Below are positions 26,031 to 36,992 of a stretch of 64,000 bases of DNA, piece after piece. Source of the DNA: Stercorarius parasiticus. Its lineage: Eukaryota > Chordata > Aves > Charadriiformes > Stercorariidae. The notes under the pieces are model-generated. The model was not told where the DNA came from, did not search any database, and was given only the letters and a program-made list of their open reading frames with translations. The stretch's first letter is position 1. Each line of letters opens with the position of its first letter. Position numbers and translations under genes: made by a program. The stretch spans positions 428,144 to 492,143 of the forward strand of contig VWZL01000298.1 in NCBI GenBank assembly GCA_013396915.1, in the 5' to 3' direction.

Positions 26031-27410
26031 GTAATATACAGGTAATGTAAACTAAAACTCACCCCACCAGTTGTATTCAGTACTTTACACTGGGCGAACA
26101 AGCTGCAAGGCACCTACAGATTTCTCACTCCCCTGCCTTTGATTCCAGTGCTTTAATTACTGTTCGCTCTTTAAAATCTCCTCAAACAAAGAACTGGGGA
26201 CCTTTCATTAGAGAAAATCCCCATGGTGTTGGCTATAAGCAGAGTGGGTACTATAATTTTAACCCAAAGGTCCTACCCACCCTACAGCTCCACATAACCT
26301 GCTGCTTCTTCTCAGCAGCTCCCCCTGGCCCATCAGCCCATGATCTTTCCCCCTTATTCCCGTAACCTCCCTATTTCTGATTTTGTGCAGGTTATTTGAG
26401 GACAAGTTTACACGTAGCAGGGATCTTAAAGGGCTGAGGATTATCTGTAGTGGAAGTTGTAGCACCTCTCTTGAACTTAGAACTGTCACGAAGCGGTTCC
26501 CGAAGTGACACCAAAACCCCACAGTGATCAAGAGGGGGGTTCAAGTTTCTCAGCAATATTAGACTACTACTAATCCCATAAAGTACAGCAATGCCTCAGC
26601 ACCAACCAAGATCAGAAGCCTTGGTGCTGTGAACAAGCTGGCCAAGGCTGACTATGCATCCTGGAAAGCTTGGAATGAAAAGGGACATGAGAAATAAATG
26701 ATGGATGAACTTCCAAGCACAGCAAGCAACACGTTTGCTGCCAACCTTACACGAAAGCTACCATGGCCTTTTGCTGGATGTGCTCATAAAAGGGAGATCT
26801 ACCCCCAGCGGTTCTGGGTCTCCTGTACCAAACCCAGCTGTGGGCAAGCCACCTTCCTCCCACAAGCCAGCCCCTGGTGATCAAACTAAGAAATGAAAGG
26901 CAGCAGCTGCTCATCAGTCATTAGTAACAGGTAGCACCTCGTCCACGTGTTTCTGGAGGAGGGCTGCACTACGGCAGTTGGAGTGGAGGGAGGAATCACT
27001 GACTCCGAGTGCCCCAAAAACACTGAGACAAATGCTATCCAAACTATGTCTGTCTGCTCAAATAGGCTGGAAATTTAGCAGAGTTACGAAGCGCTGGTAT
27101 TTCTGGCCTCCTTTCCACTCCTACAGCAAGCACAGCCTCTCGCAGGCTGTCTAAGCCACTTCTAGTTCCGGCTGGGCATTACTAGCGCATACTAAAATGG
27201 GGAAAAAGCTAGCTTCACAAATGCTTTCCATACTCAAAAAAAAAAAAAAAAAGATTAATTTCAAATTTGGGAGTCCAGATCATTTTTCCTTCTTTCTTGT
27301 TAGCAGGCATGCATTATAATTTTATTGAACAGTGCAAATTCATATTCTAACTTTGGGAACAAATCAAGGCAGCATTCTCTGTATTACACTGTTTCTTAGC
27401 ATTAGACACC
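26031..27410. other. Unique non-coding sequence
   Basis: I see no gene. A run of 17 As at 27236-27252 is a simple homopolymer. Short frames at 26698-26896 and 26259-26531 show no family resemblance. Confidence 0.6.
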
Positions 27411-27518
27411 AGCAAAACAACAACCACCAAAAAAAAAAACCCAACAAAAACTTATGAAAAATATGTAACAAAACAGACAAAAAAAACCCAACCAAGAAAA
27501 AAAAAAAGCCAAACACAA
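27411..27518 (+). repeat. A-rich low-complexity tract
   Basis: Several A-runs of 7-11 are separated by CC, CAA and ACCCAACC. It is simple sequence with no coding content. Confidence 0.8.
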
Positions 27519-28210
27519 CCATATCTTAGAAATGCTAGGATCACAGTCTTTCTGTCTAAACTCTGTTTGTTTAGGCAATTATATTGCCCGTTACTTACCC
27601 ATAATGTCCTCCTTTTAGTTAGAGTGCTCTGCGGATGATTTGATGCTGCTAATGCCTAGTTTTCTGGGAGGAGAGAGGAGGAAAGGAAATGTTACTCCCG
27701 AACTCTGACCTCCATGGATGGCTTTCTGGGGAATGCACTCCACTAATTGTCATCTTTTTGAGCTGCAGTGGATGTAATTGCATATATAAGGCCTGTGTTT
27801 TGCTTGTGTTACTTTTCCACCGTGCAGGGTGGTGTGTCCACAATGGCGCATTAAAGTAATAATAATGAAAATAGTATCCATCAAGTAATTTCAGTGCTGC
27901 TACCGTGCTGGGATGTAACCACCCTGCAAGTCCTGGATGGTTACACCCGGGCTCCATCCACCTCCGTGCCATTAGCCCTCTGCCCTGGACGGTGGGGCAA
28001 GCGGCACCCACCTCGCAACCCCCAGGTTTGCAGTTTTCTTCCCACCTAAAAGAGCATTTTGGCAGCGTAGTTTGTCCTCCCTCCCCTGCTATAAGCACCC
28101 GTGCGTTTTGGTGTGTGTGCATCTTCAGTACAGCCTGTACGTACAGGCACATACAGAGCTCGCCAGGGAGAAGCATGCAAGCCCTTGGCTTCGTCCTCCT
28201 AGGAAGGAAG
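27519..28210. other. Unique sequence, hairpin, no gene
   Basis: A 175-codon minus-strand frame covers 27649-28176, but it is not recognisable, overlaps a 110-codon plus-strand frame, and I could not see splice or start context that supports it. A hairpin lies at 27914-27945, with TGTAACCA facing TGGTTACA across a 16-nt loop and GGG/CCC just outside after one bulge. Confidence 0.45.
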
Positions 28211-28290
28211 AAAATATTACCGCCATGTTACAGGTGAACAATCTGATCTACTTAAGTAATACACCAAGCATTAGCATGCGAATCAGTTTA
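28211..28290 (-). mobile_element. Probable MIR relic, antisense
   Basis: Read on the plus strand, ATTACCGCCATGTTACAGGTGA followed by CTACTTAAGTAATACACCAAG lines up with the reverse complement of the MIR core ('attatccccattttacagatgagg ... gttaagtaacttgcccaag'). Spacing between the two blocks is close to that of the consensus. It is strongly diverged, so the family call comes from memory and needs a library search. Confidence 0.45.
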
Positions 28291-28420
28291 AAACTAATGA
28301 AGGTGGCCACACTGTTATTGAATCTTCCCCTCGCTCTGCAGATGTGCCTGCAAACCCTTCCTGGCTGGCTGCTTGTGTAGAAGGGCCCTGAAGCACACAC
28401 TGGGGCTGGTTTCTCCCCTC

Positions 28421-28499
28421 ATGGCTTTTTTCCTCCAAATAATGCTTTTTTCCTCCAAATAATGCTTTTTTCCCTCCAAATAATGCTTTTTTCCCCAGG
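28421..28499 (+). repeat. 20-bp tandem repeat, about 3.9 copies
   Basis: The unit is AATGCTTTTTTCCTCCAAAT. Copies lie at 28421-28440 (starting ATGG), 28441-28460 and 28461-28481 (one extra C), with a partial copy from 28482. The near-identity of the copies points to recent expansion or ongoing length variation. Confidence 0.9.
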
Positions 28500-28910
28500 A
28501 AAAATATAAAAGAAAAGCTTCATTTCATTCTTCCTCTTACTCTCACTTCCTCCTCCTCTTGAACAGGGCTACTGGTAACATTAGTTCCAGACTAAAGTGA
28601 TGTGTCTCATATTTTGGGGTTTTTTCCCCAGTGGAAAACCCTTTAAATAAAATATTCATAAGAGAATATCCACCTATCTTTCCCAGTATTATATTTCTGA
28701 CTAAAGTTTTTTCTTTATTTGGTCAGGAAATTTGAATTAAAATCCTACTTTCTCTTCTATTAATTTTGTACAAGTGTATGTTAATTTTGGTACAAGTATG
28801 CATGTATTTTTGTACTGGGTATCCCTTTTATAATGTATATATACATGTCTAGTCTTTCTCTATATACAAATAATAAAATAATACATCTCCCTCTTGTGCT
28901 CTTTGTGTTT

Positions 28911-28989
28911 ACATACATATATGTGTGTGTGTGTGTGCATTGCCCTGTATGCATATATATGTATGTATAGATGGATAATATATATATAA
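28911..28989 (+). repeat. Compound (TA)n/(TG)n microsatellite
   Basis: ACATACATATATG leads into eight TG steps, then GCATATATATGTATGTATAG and ATAATATATATATAA. The minus-strand 79-codon frame here reads the repeat and is not a gene. Confidence 0.9.
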
Positions 28990-31370
28990 TTGCCCGGGCT
29001 TTACAAACGGATGCCAGCAAGCGAATACCTGTCTATTGCTCTGTCAAATGTGACTCGCTGGGAAAGCTATTGGGTTTATAGAAGAGACAAACATTTCAGG
29101 CACGCCATTCTGGGGTAATGAAGCATGGCAACAAAATATACCTGTGCAACATTTGATAAAGATGAGCTGACACACCAGTCCAAATAGGTTCTTTTGTGTG
29201 TCTGCACGTGTCTACCATCATTGCTTTCATCTTAAAACAGGAAGGTAGCAATAGCAGCAGCAGCTGGCAGGAACCACAAGAGGAAGAGCAGCTCACACAA
29301 TTAAACGTCGTTTACCTCTGGCCTTTATTTCGCTCCTCCCTCCCGCTAATTTATTATGTGTTTTCGCCATCTCTATGCAAAAAACATGGGCTCAATTTTT
29401 CTTTCTTTCTCCAGCTATCTAGCTCTTTTTACAGGGGGACTAAACAAGACAATAGGCAAAATCCCATGGCATTTAGCTTTGGATCTTAACTTGAAATGCT
29501 TCTTAGTGGGGTTTTTATAGCCTTTATTGTTCTTTGATTAATGTAAAGTAAAATTAAACCCTACAGTTACACATTAGTACATCAGCTAGAGAGAAGGCAA
29601 AACTGCGCTGCGTACCTCGCTTTACAGAAAACATCTTTTGTTGTGTTTAATCTTTGGAGCAAAGGAAGGGAAAAAGCCTCGTCTGGTGTGGGGACCTTTG
29701 AAGGGAAGGGAAACGTAGACTTCAGCTGTGGTGCTGAGCACTGCAAGTGACACATCTTACTCCGCTTTCCTCATTAGGGGCTGGGTAATAGCCCTTATTT
29801 AAGCACAGCTTCCATTAAAGTCAATAGGAATTGTCCCAGTATGCGGAGCCCAGCAAAGCGGTCTCATAGGCTCTGCCTGACCCCCAAAGACTCTACTTTC
29901 AAGGGTCATGGTAACTAGAGATAACCAAATTTTACGGTAGTAGTTATTATTATCATCCGGGTCTGCACCAGTTTTTACCAAAGAGAGCCGACTGCATAAA
30001 TCTTTCTTCTAAGTTGAATTTAAAACCATGTTTTCATTGCCTAGAGATGCTATACATATGTGTATGCTTGCAAATGTCTGTATTTAACTCAAATGAAAGC
30101 TTAATTATGTATAGTATTCTGGCTAACATCTACTGAAGAAGCCAAAGTCCTCCTTCTGCATATATTGTTAATGGCCTATATGCTGTATTTGTTGTTTTTA
30201 TTAGATATGCCCTGCTCTCATCCCTTCTCCTTGCACACGATCTCCTTGGTATGCGTGACTTTTCACTCTGCCAGGTGGTAAATTCATTTTTACACTGGGT
30301 TTCCAGTGGATCTTTTCCTCTTCTTTTTCCACAGAAATTTCTAGGCAGAATGCATAACTGTTGAAGTAAAAATTTCAGTATTACGGGTTTTCAGTGTAGA
30401 TTGAAACCAGCCAGAATGAGTTTGGCCCCTTGTAATCTCTCTGCTGAAGCAACACGTAACTGAAATGGATCTTTTTTTTTCCCCCTAATAAAAGTCCTGC
30501 TAAATCTGAAAGACGGGTCATGGATTTGGTGGTGTGTTTTCCTCAGAGCAGCAGTATTTTTATTATTTACTACTACTGACTGTGGCTGACAATAAATGCC
30601 TCTTAACATGCTTATTCTCTTCAATTTTCATCAGTAGCCAGAGCATGGGAACTTCAATTTCAGCCTCTGGTTGTCCCCCACCTCACACCCATTTCATGAA
30701 ATCTATTGTATCTTTAGCCAAGTTCACAAGTTAAATGACACATATGTGGCCTTTCTGTTCATTTTGTCTGACACTAAGACAATTCAATTGATGCTCAGCA
30801 AAAAAAAAAAAAATCCCAAAATTACAGAGCATCTCTGCCAAGGGTAAGAATAGGTCAAGAGCCAAAGGAATTTAAGCAAACTGTCTTTTATACACAGGAA
30901 GCAGTTAACATATGGAATAAAAGAACAGGGATAGCAATTGATGAAACATTTGGGAGAAACTTAGATAAACAATCATAAAAAAGATTTAGACAAGGGCTTG
31001 GAGCAGCCAAAAAAATAAATAAAACTAGTATAGAGTGTGCAAGTCACTTCATCGTCCTTCCATTCTGAAATAGCTGAAATAAAATGGCAATGAGCAGATA
31101 AACTGCAAAATATCATGATGATTTAGTAGCCATTTCTTTCCATCAGAGTCACTGTTTTAATTTTCATTCTTCCAAATTACAAAGTAACAATAAAATATCC
31201 TTTTCGATTTATGGCAATGAGACCCTTTTAATTGAATTTCAGAAATGAGTTGATTTGACTGATGGGTAGGTAATGGGCATATACTATTTACAGTGGGAAA
31301 TGCGTTTCCAGTGGAAGGTTTTGAAAAAGCACAGAGAAATAGATATTTATAAGCAGGATTTTGGATGGCT
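28990..31370. other. Unique non-coding sequence
   Basis: I see no gene. The stretch includes the motif A fragment at 29811-29838 and a 14-bp A-run at 30800-30813. A pyrimidine-rich stretch with T-runs lies near 30470-30485. Confidence 0.6.
29811..29838 (+). mobile_element. Fragment of an ancient amniote repeat, motif A
   Basis: TCCATTAAAGTCAATAGGAATTGTCCC resembles a motif found many times in sauropsid genomes ('cccattgaagtcaatgggagttttgcc'). The same motif appears at 31706-31750, 42199-42219 and 42564-42605 in this window. I do not recall the family name with certainty. Confidence 0.35.
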
Positions 31371-31411
31371 TACATACACATACACACACATGCACACACA
31401 CAAATATATAT
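31371..31411 (+). repeat. (CA)n/(TA)n microsatellite
   Basis: TACATACACATACACACACATGCACACACACAAATATATATG is an interrupted CA repeat ending in TA steps. Confidence 0.9.
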
Positions 31412-31705
31412 GTTCACCCTGAGGTACAACAAACAATATTTCTGTTTAATCTTAAAAGCCTCTACTGAAGACAAAAGTTCATGAGCACTTAGACCATTTA
31501 TTCCAGTAACAGACAAATGTACAATCGCTATGACCTCATTATAACTCTTACTTTTTCTCACTGTGTATAGAGACATGGGATTGAGGGTGGTTTTTTTCCT
31601 GAATGTTAAGCCAAATCTGGAAATATTGGCGACTTACAGGCCATCTCACTCTGCCCAAGAGTTAATGTGGAGTAGCCTACATCAGCCATCACTTTTTGCA
31701 TTGCA

Positions 31706-31750
31706 ATGGCAAAATTCCAGCTGACTTTAATGGAGCCAGAATTTCACCCC
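31706..31750 (-). mobile_element. Fragment of an ancient amniote repeat, motif A, reverse
   Basis: GGCAAAATTCCAGCTGACTTTAATGGAGCCAGAATTTCACCC is close to the remembered motif 'ggcaaaactcccattgacttcaatggggccaggatttcaccc'. It is oriented opposite to the copies at 29811 and 42564. The match covers about 42 bp with a few transitions. The family name is uncertain. Confidence 0.45.
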
Positions 31751-31855
31751 AGGTGCACTATTACAATTGACTAGGGCCTGATAGATTAATTCCTGAGATG
31801 CTCTGGATTCCAGATGTGGATCTCATAAAATTGTAGAGTGTGGTGTGTGCAAAGC

Positions 31856-31909
31856 TTTTTTTTTTGCCTTTTTTTTTCCCCCATTAAATAAATAATAATA
31901 ATAAAACAC
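31856..31909 (+). repeat. T-rich then (AAT)n simple sequence
   Basis: Two T-runs are separated by GCC, then CCCCC, then an AATAATAATAATAAAA stretch. It is low-complexity sequence. Confidence 0.75.
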
Positions 31910-31912
31910 AGT

Positions 31913-34900
31913 CCTTATAAGCAGTGCAATGGAGAATATGTGATAGGTTTTTTCTGTCTTCCAAGAAACATCTCCTTCTTCTTTCTCTACTACTTATGAT
32001 CTCACATTTATATAGCAAAGTGAAAAAAAAAGAAAAGAAAAAAACCAGCCAGTGAGCTGCATCTGGTTTAAAATATATGTAGAGCTGAGTCCATATGTGC
32101 CTGCTGAAATTTTATCAGCAACACCTACAATAGAAAGTCTAATCAGAAGCCAACTGTGTTAAGTAACAGAGACAGAAAAATACCCTCCAAAGCTAGGCAG
32201 TCGGCAGGACCATAACAGCAACAGAGCAAAAGAAGCCTTCACCTGCAGGAGGACAGGGTGTAATAAAAAAAAGGAGAGGAAAGGAGGAGAGATTTCCCAC
32301 TCTAAAATAAGCCCTGAGCGACCTGGAAGCCACACAGTGCCATCAGCAGAGCCAGGGTTTCCCATCCTGGGCCTGTCTTGCCTTGGGGAAGGGAGGGCTC
32401 CTGCCCTCTTGTAACCAGGTATCTGTGCTGGATCCTCCACTTGCCCTTCCTCTTCTCGTTTGCTCTTCCAAGTATTTGAGGTGAGTCCATCTACACCCAT
32501 CTCCATGTCTATCAGGAGTCTAGGAAGAGGAAAAAAAAATCTCTATTCCCAGGAGCCAAGTAACACTGGGACAGTTTCTGCTCAGTAAGGACCTAAGAAC
32601 AAAATTTGAGCCTTCCTTTCCCTACTACACTCAGTAGTGGCAGGCAGGAAACTTCTCTGCAAGACAGAGATGGAGAGACAGGGACAACAGAAAAGCACAA
32701 AAGAGGAAGGTGTGCAGCCAGCAGAGTCACATTTTGGTGCTGCCTTTGGTTTTCCAGGGGTCAGGAAGCTGAGGCAGAGCAGAAGTGAAGGATCCCAGGT
32801 AGGGATGTGATGCTCAGTGCTGCAGCGAGGGCTGGTCTCGTCATGTTTTCCCACAAAAGTGTGGAACATGTATGTGCCGCATGTAAGTTAAAAGCAGAGG
32901 CAGGAGGAACGTGGTCCATGTGAGTGAGCAGCAGGAAAGATGCTATGTAGGACAAGCTTCCAAATATTTCCCAGCAAGAATATGGTGTCAAAAGCAGAGG
33001 ACAGCAAAGGAAAACAAGCAAGGCAACCAAAAAGAGGAAACAGTCAAATGGGGGATGCCTGATTTGGGGGTAATGTTACCCAGGGCTGTAGAGCCTACAC
33101 CCACTCAATTCACAGAGCACAATAGCTGCAAAAGCAGGCTGCACATTATCAAGTGAAATCCCAGAAGTTGTTGCAGGTGTGTTAGATGTGGTTGAAAGAC
33201 AGAATGACAAAGAGGGAAGAGGTTTCATGAAGTTACATGGAGCGCAGATTAAAAACGACGCACTATATTAAAAAAAGCAGCGTATCCACTATATACGCTA
33301 TAGAGGCATGCCAAAACCAGCTATAACTATCCCTCTGTTTGTGAGCAATATAGTGATATTTTAAAACTCTGAAAAGCACTCAGTAGCCGCTGTATTAAAA
33401 GACATGTCTGGTCTTGTGTTTCTCAACAAATGCCCCTGTTTACAGTTCCTGCTGTGGACACAAAAATATTTTGTGTGAATCTGTGTTTGTGTGGAATTAT
33501 CAGATGCATCTGCCCATGGAAGGACAAACACGGACAAGGTCAAAGGAAAATATTCTTTAGAATAGCCCTTAAGCAGGCAGAGGAATTAGACCTGATTTAT
33601 GAATGTATTTCCACAATTCACTTGAAAATTTGTAATGTCTGTGCAGCCTGGCAAGAAAAAAAGGTGAGGGTAATGTGAAGGAATGCTTCTGTTCCACTTT
33701 ATTGTAAAATTATCCCATGTTACCTGCTCTAATCCCCTGAAAACAAATTAAATCCTCACTAAGCTGACTTTAAATCAATAGTTTCATTTAAGAATAGTGT
33801 GACTTAATAAAAATAAAAAACTAACTGGTCCAGCCAATTTAAGAGGGAAATAAATCATTGCCCAAGGAAAAAAGCAGATTTGACTTGTATATGGGCCACA
33901 GTTTTGTTGAGGGGACTAACCTGCTGTCTAAATTAACTCGGGATATATTACAAATCTCATCAGCCTCATTCAGAAATCTGCTCCACTGTACTAGGAAAGA
34001 AGATTGCCAAAAAAAAAAACCCACCAACCTAGAGATGTTATGAAATGAAACAATATTTCTGAGAACACTTAGTAAATCATGTAAGAAAACACGTCTTTGA
34101 ATTGCCCTGAAAGATCACCTCACACTCCAGCATCTCCCTTGTCTAACTTGTTTGGAGAGGATGTTTGTGAAACAAAAAGGGTGCCATATTTGCGGCTAGG
34201 GCAAGAGCAAAAATAGCTGTGTTAGAAACGGGAGAGAAAGGAGCAGAGCAATGAACAGACAGGCAAGCTGCCAGCTGTTTACTTCATTCATAGAGCAAAA
34301 CTAGTTAAAATAATAACTGAATAAATTATTTATAAATCTATAGATTGAATTATCCACGCAATCTTTGCAGCTTGGTGAAGATATTGCTTCAATGTTATTA
34401 AGTGTAGATATATTTATCACTAATTTACTTTTTAAATATTATGAAACTTGCCTAATAAAAGTCTTAAAGGTTCGGATGACCAGAATATACACAGGGGCCA
34501 TAACGAAGCAGCTTACTCAAATCAGCGCGAGTTATGCATTGCGTGTCACTGACAGCAGGAGAATTTAATAATCCTGACTCCAGTTGACTTATTCTAAGCG
34601 TTCCCGGATGAATACCTTTCTCTGTCACTTACCACATTTCCAGGCATGCCTTTGAAAACTATCTTTTAAATAACGTATGCCAGGGCATCCCACAAGTTGG
34701 CAACAAAGGATGGGACCGGCTTCTCTAGAAGCTCAGGAAATGCTTTAACTATGCACCCGTCTTGTAGCCCACTGTGATAACCTGTAGGAGTTGACAAGGT
34801 TTCTGGATTTGCCACAAATACCCTGGATTCAAGGAAGGGATTGCAGTGAGCTTGCAGACCCGGTGTAGAAGAAAGGGCTCCTCATGCGGCATTCCTGTAC

Positions 34901-35867
34901 ATTTGCCTGATTCCCCCGACACGATCCCAAAAGACGTTAATATCTTCATCTCGTTCTCCTCCCTTACAACATTCATGGACTGGTAGAAATAAACACTAAA
35001 GATTTTGGTGATAGGTGATAACTGGGGAAGAAAAATGAGAGGCGTGTGAAGGAACGGTGACAGGGTATAGACTTTCACCTTGGCATTCTCTGTGCTGCAT
35101 CATCAGCGCTGCCTTGCCAACATTGGCAGGTCCAACATAAAACTACCTTGCAGAAAAGTTTCAGTAGAGAAGGAAAATGAACAGTAAAATGCCCAGGTTT
35201 ATAAAACTGGGAAAGCTGTTCTTCTACAGTTAGTTTTATCCCTAAGCACAGATATTCTCATAAAAAGTAAGGATATTTAAAAAAAAAATAAAATGCTCAA
35301 GAGTGACCAAGTTTGCAAGGAACCTGAAAGAGTTTGACTTGGAGGGCTCCAGAGGAAATGTAGTATATTGCAGTGTGAAAAGCTCCAAACTGCCCTGAAC
35401 CTGCCTGACAGAATACTATATGACTGTGTGTTTAAGAGGTAGTTTGAGTTGCAGTTATCCATATTTGTATTCCCCAGTAAGTGCTCCTAGGCTCTGCTAT
35501 CCCACTGTGATTTTGAGATATGAGGTCTTAAGGAGAGTTGGATCAAGTAGTGTCTCACAAGATCATCTGCACTGGGCCTTTTTTTCTTTTTTTCTTTTGC
35601 TTATCATTTTTCTTATCCTTTCTTGATTCTGAACCTGACTATTTATTTGTTACAGGGATAACCATCTGTGTTAGAGCTAGAATGAGGGATTGTTGTACAT
35701 GTTACATTTATATTTGATGGACTCCTTGCTAGATAAAAATATAGTATGCTGTTGTACACTGTATCAGACGAAAAATACAGAAGTTAATTTTCTTTCTGTC
35801 TCTGAATTATTTAATGAGCTTTAAGATGAGCTTCCTATTCATGAAGAAGATTTATGGCCGCATTGTC
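31913..35867. other. Unique non-coding sequence with an enhancer-like block
   Basis: I see no gene. The frames at 32159-32506 and 32582-32869 are unremarkable. A small dyad, AGCGTAT/ATACGCT, lies at 33279-33285 and 33293-33299. The block 34300-34660 is AT-rich but non-repetitive, with retained CpGs (CAAATCAGCGCGAGTTATGC, TAAGCGTTCCCGGATGAATA), and looks like a conserved non-coding element. Confidence 0.55.
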
Positions 35868-36046
35868 CATAGTAGGTTGACCTTGGCTCGACACCAGTTG
35901 CCCACCAAAGCCGCTCTATCACTCCCCTCCTCAGCTGGACCAGGGAGAGAAAATATAACGAAAGGCTCATGGTCGAGACAAGGACAGGGAGAGATCACTC
36001 ACCAGTTACCATCACAGGCAAGCCAGACTTGGGGAAATGAGTTTAA

Positions 36047-36052
36047 TTTATT
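36047..36052 (-). promoter_or_regulatory. Polyadenylation signal AATAAA of the LTR
   Basis: On the minus strand the sequence reads GGTAATAAATTAAAC. The position, about 180 bp before the LTR's minus-strand end, is where an R/U5 polyadenylation signal is expected. Confidence 0.6.
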
Positions 36053-36274
36053 ACCAATCAAATCAGAGAAGGGTAATGAGAAAGAAAAACTAAAACTTAA
36101 AGCACCTTCCACCCACCCCTCGCTTTTTCCTGGTCTTAACTTCACTCCAGATTTTCTCTACCTCCTCCCCTCCAGTGGCGCAGGGGGACGGGGAATGGGG
36201 GTTGTGGTCAGTTCATCACACTTTGTCTCTGACGCTCCTTCCTCCTCAGGAGAAGGACTCCTCACACTGTTCCC

Positions 36275-36715
36275 CTGCTCCAGCATGGTGTCCTTCCCAT
36301 GGGAGACAGTCCTCCACAAACTTCTCCAACGTGAGTACTTCCCGTGGGCTGCAGTTCTTCATGTGTGCTGCTCCAATGTGGGTCCTTTCCATGGGGTGCA
36401 GTCCCTCAGGAACAGACTGCTCCAGCATGTGTGACCCCACGGGGTCATAAGTCCCACCAGCAAACCTGCTGCAGCATGGGCTCCTCTCCATGGGGTCACA
36501 CGTCTTGCCAGGAGCCTGCTCCAGTGCGGCTTTCCTGGGGGTTCACAACCTCCTTCAGGCATCCACCTGCACTGGCACGGGGTTCTCCAAAGGCTGCAGG
36601 TGGATATCTGCTCCACTGTGGACCTCCATGGGCTGCAGCAAGACAGCCTGCCTCACCATGGTCTTCACCATGGGTCTCAGGGGAATCTCTGCTCCAGTGC
36701 CTCTCCTTCTTCGCT
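36275..36715 (-). repeat. Degenerate internal tandem repeat of the LTR, unit about 46 bp
   Basis: About ten diverged units begin with a CTGCTCCA-type start on the plus strand, at about 36275, 36321, 36368, 36417, 36466, 36516, 36567, 36608, 36648 and 36689. Spacing is 40-51 bp. Most units also carry a CCATGGG core. The array fills most of the central part of the LTR. It is seen directly. Whether it binds a factor or just reflects slippage is unknown. Confidence 0.7.
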
Positions 36716-36992
36716 GACCTTGGTGTCTGCACAGCTGTTTTTCTCACATATTCTCACTCCTTTCTCTGGCTGCAGTTGCTGCCATGCAGCAATTTTTTCC
36801 CCTTCTTAAATACATTATCCCAGAGGCACTACCACCATCGCTGATGGGCTCAGCCTTGGCCAGCAGTGGGTCCATCTTGGAGCCAGCTGGCGTTGGCTCT
36901 GTTGGACATAAGCGAAGCTTCTAGCAGCTTCTCACAGAAGCCACCCCTGTAGCCCGCCCACTACCAAAACCTTGCCATGCAGAACCAGTACA

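Larger units (their letters stand above)
35868..36992 (-). mobile_element. Solo LTR of an avian endogenous retrovirus
   Basis: This is a complete-looking LTR of about 1125 bp with no gag, pol or env sequence on either side, so it is most simply a solo LTR left by recombination between two LTRs. The type is recognisable from blocks such as GACACCAGTTGCCCACCAAAG at the left end and AAGCCACCCCTGTAGCCCGC at the right end. It reads on the minus strand: a TATA-like TATTTAAG lies at 36805-36812 and an AATAAA signal at 36047-36052, giving U3, a long R and a short U5. The 5-bp flanks TTGTC (35863-35867) and TTCTC (36993-36997) fit a target duplication with one change. The left terminus has decayed from TG to CA. 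The ERV class is not resolved. The 206- and 166-codon frames inside are not genes. Confidence 0.85.

Noticed and set aside
27649..28176. 175-codon minus-strand frame
   Set aside because: There is no recognisable domain, it shares its interval with a plus-strand frame of 110 codons, and no splice or promoter context supports it.
28421..28499. Regular repeats as a possible CRISPR array
   Set aside because: The copies are directly adjacent with no spacers, in a vertebrate genome. It is a minisatellite.
35814..36844. Open frames of 206 and 166 codons on the plus strand, the longest in the window
   Set aside because: They lie across the LTR, opposite to its reading direction, and arise from its GC-rich internal repeat. 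They resemble no protein.
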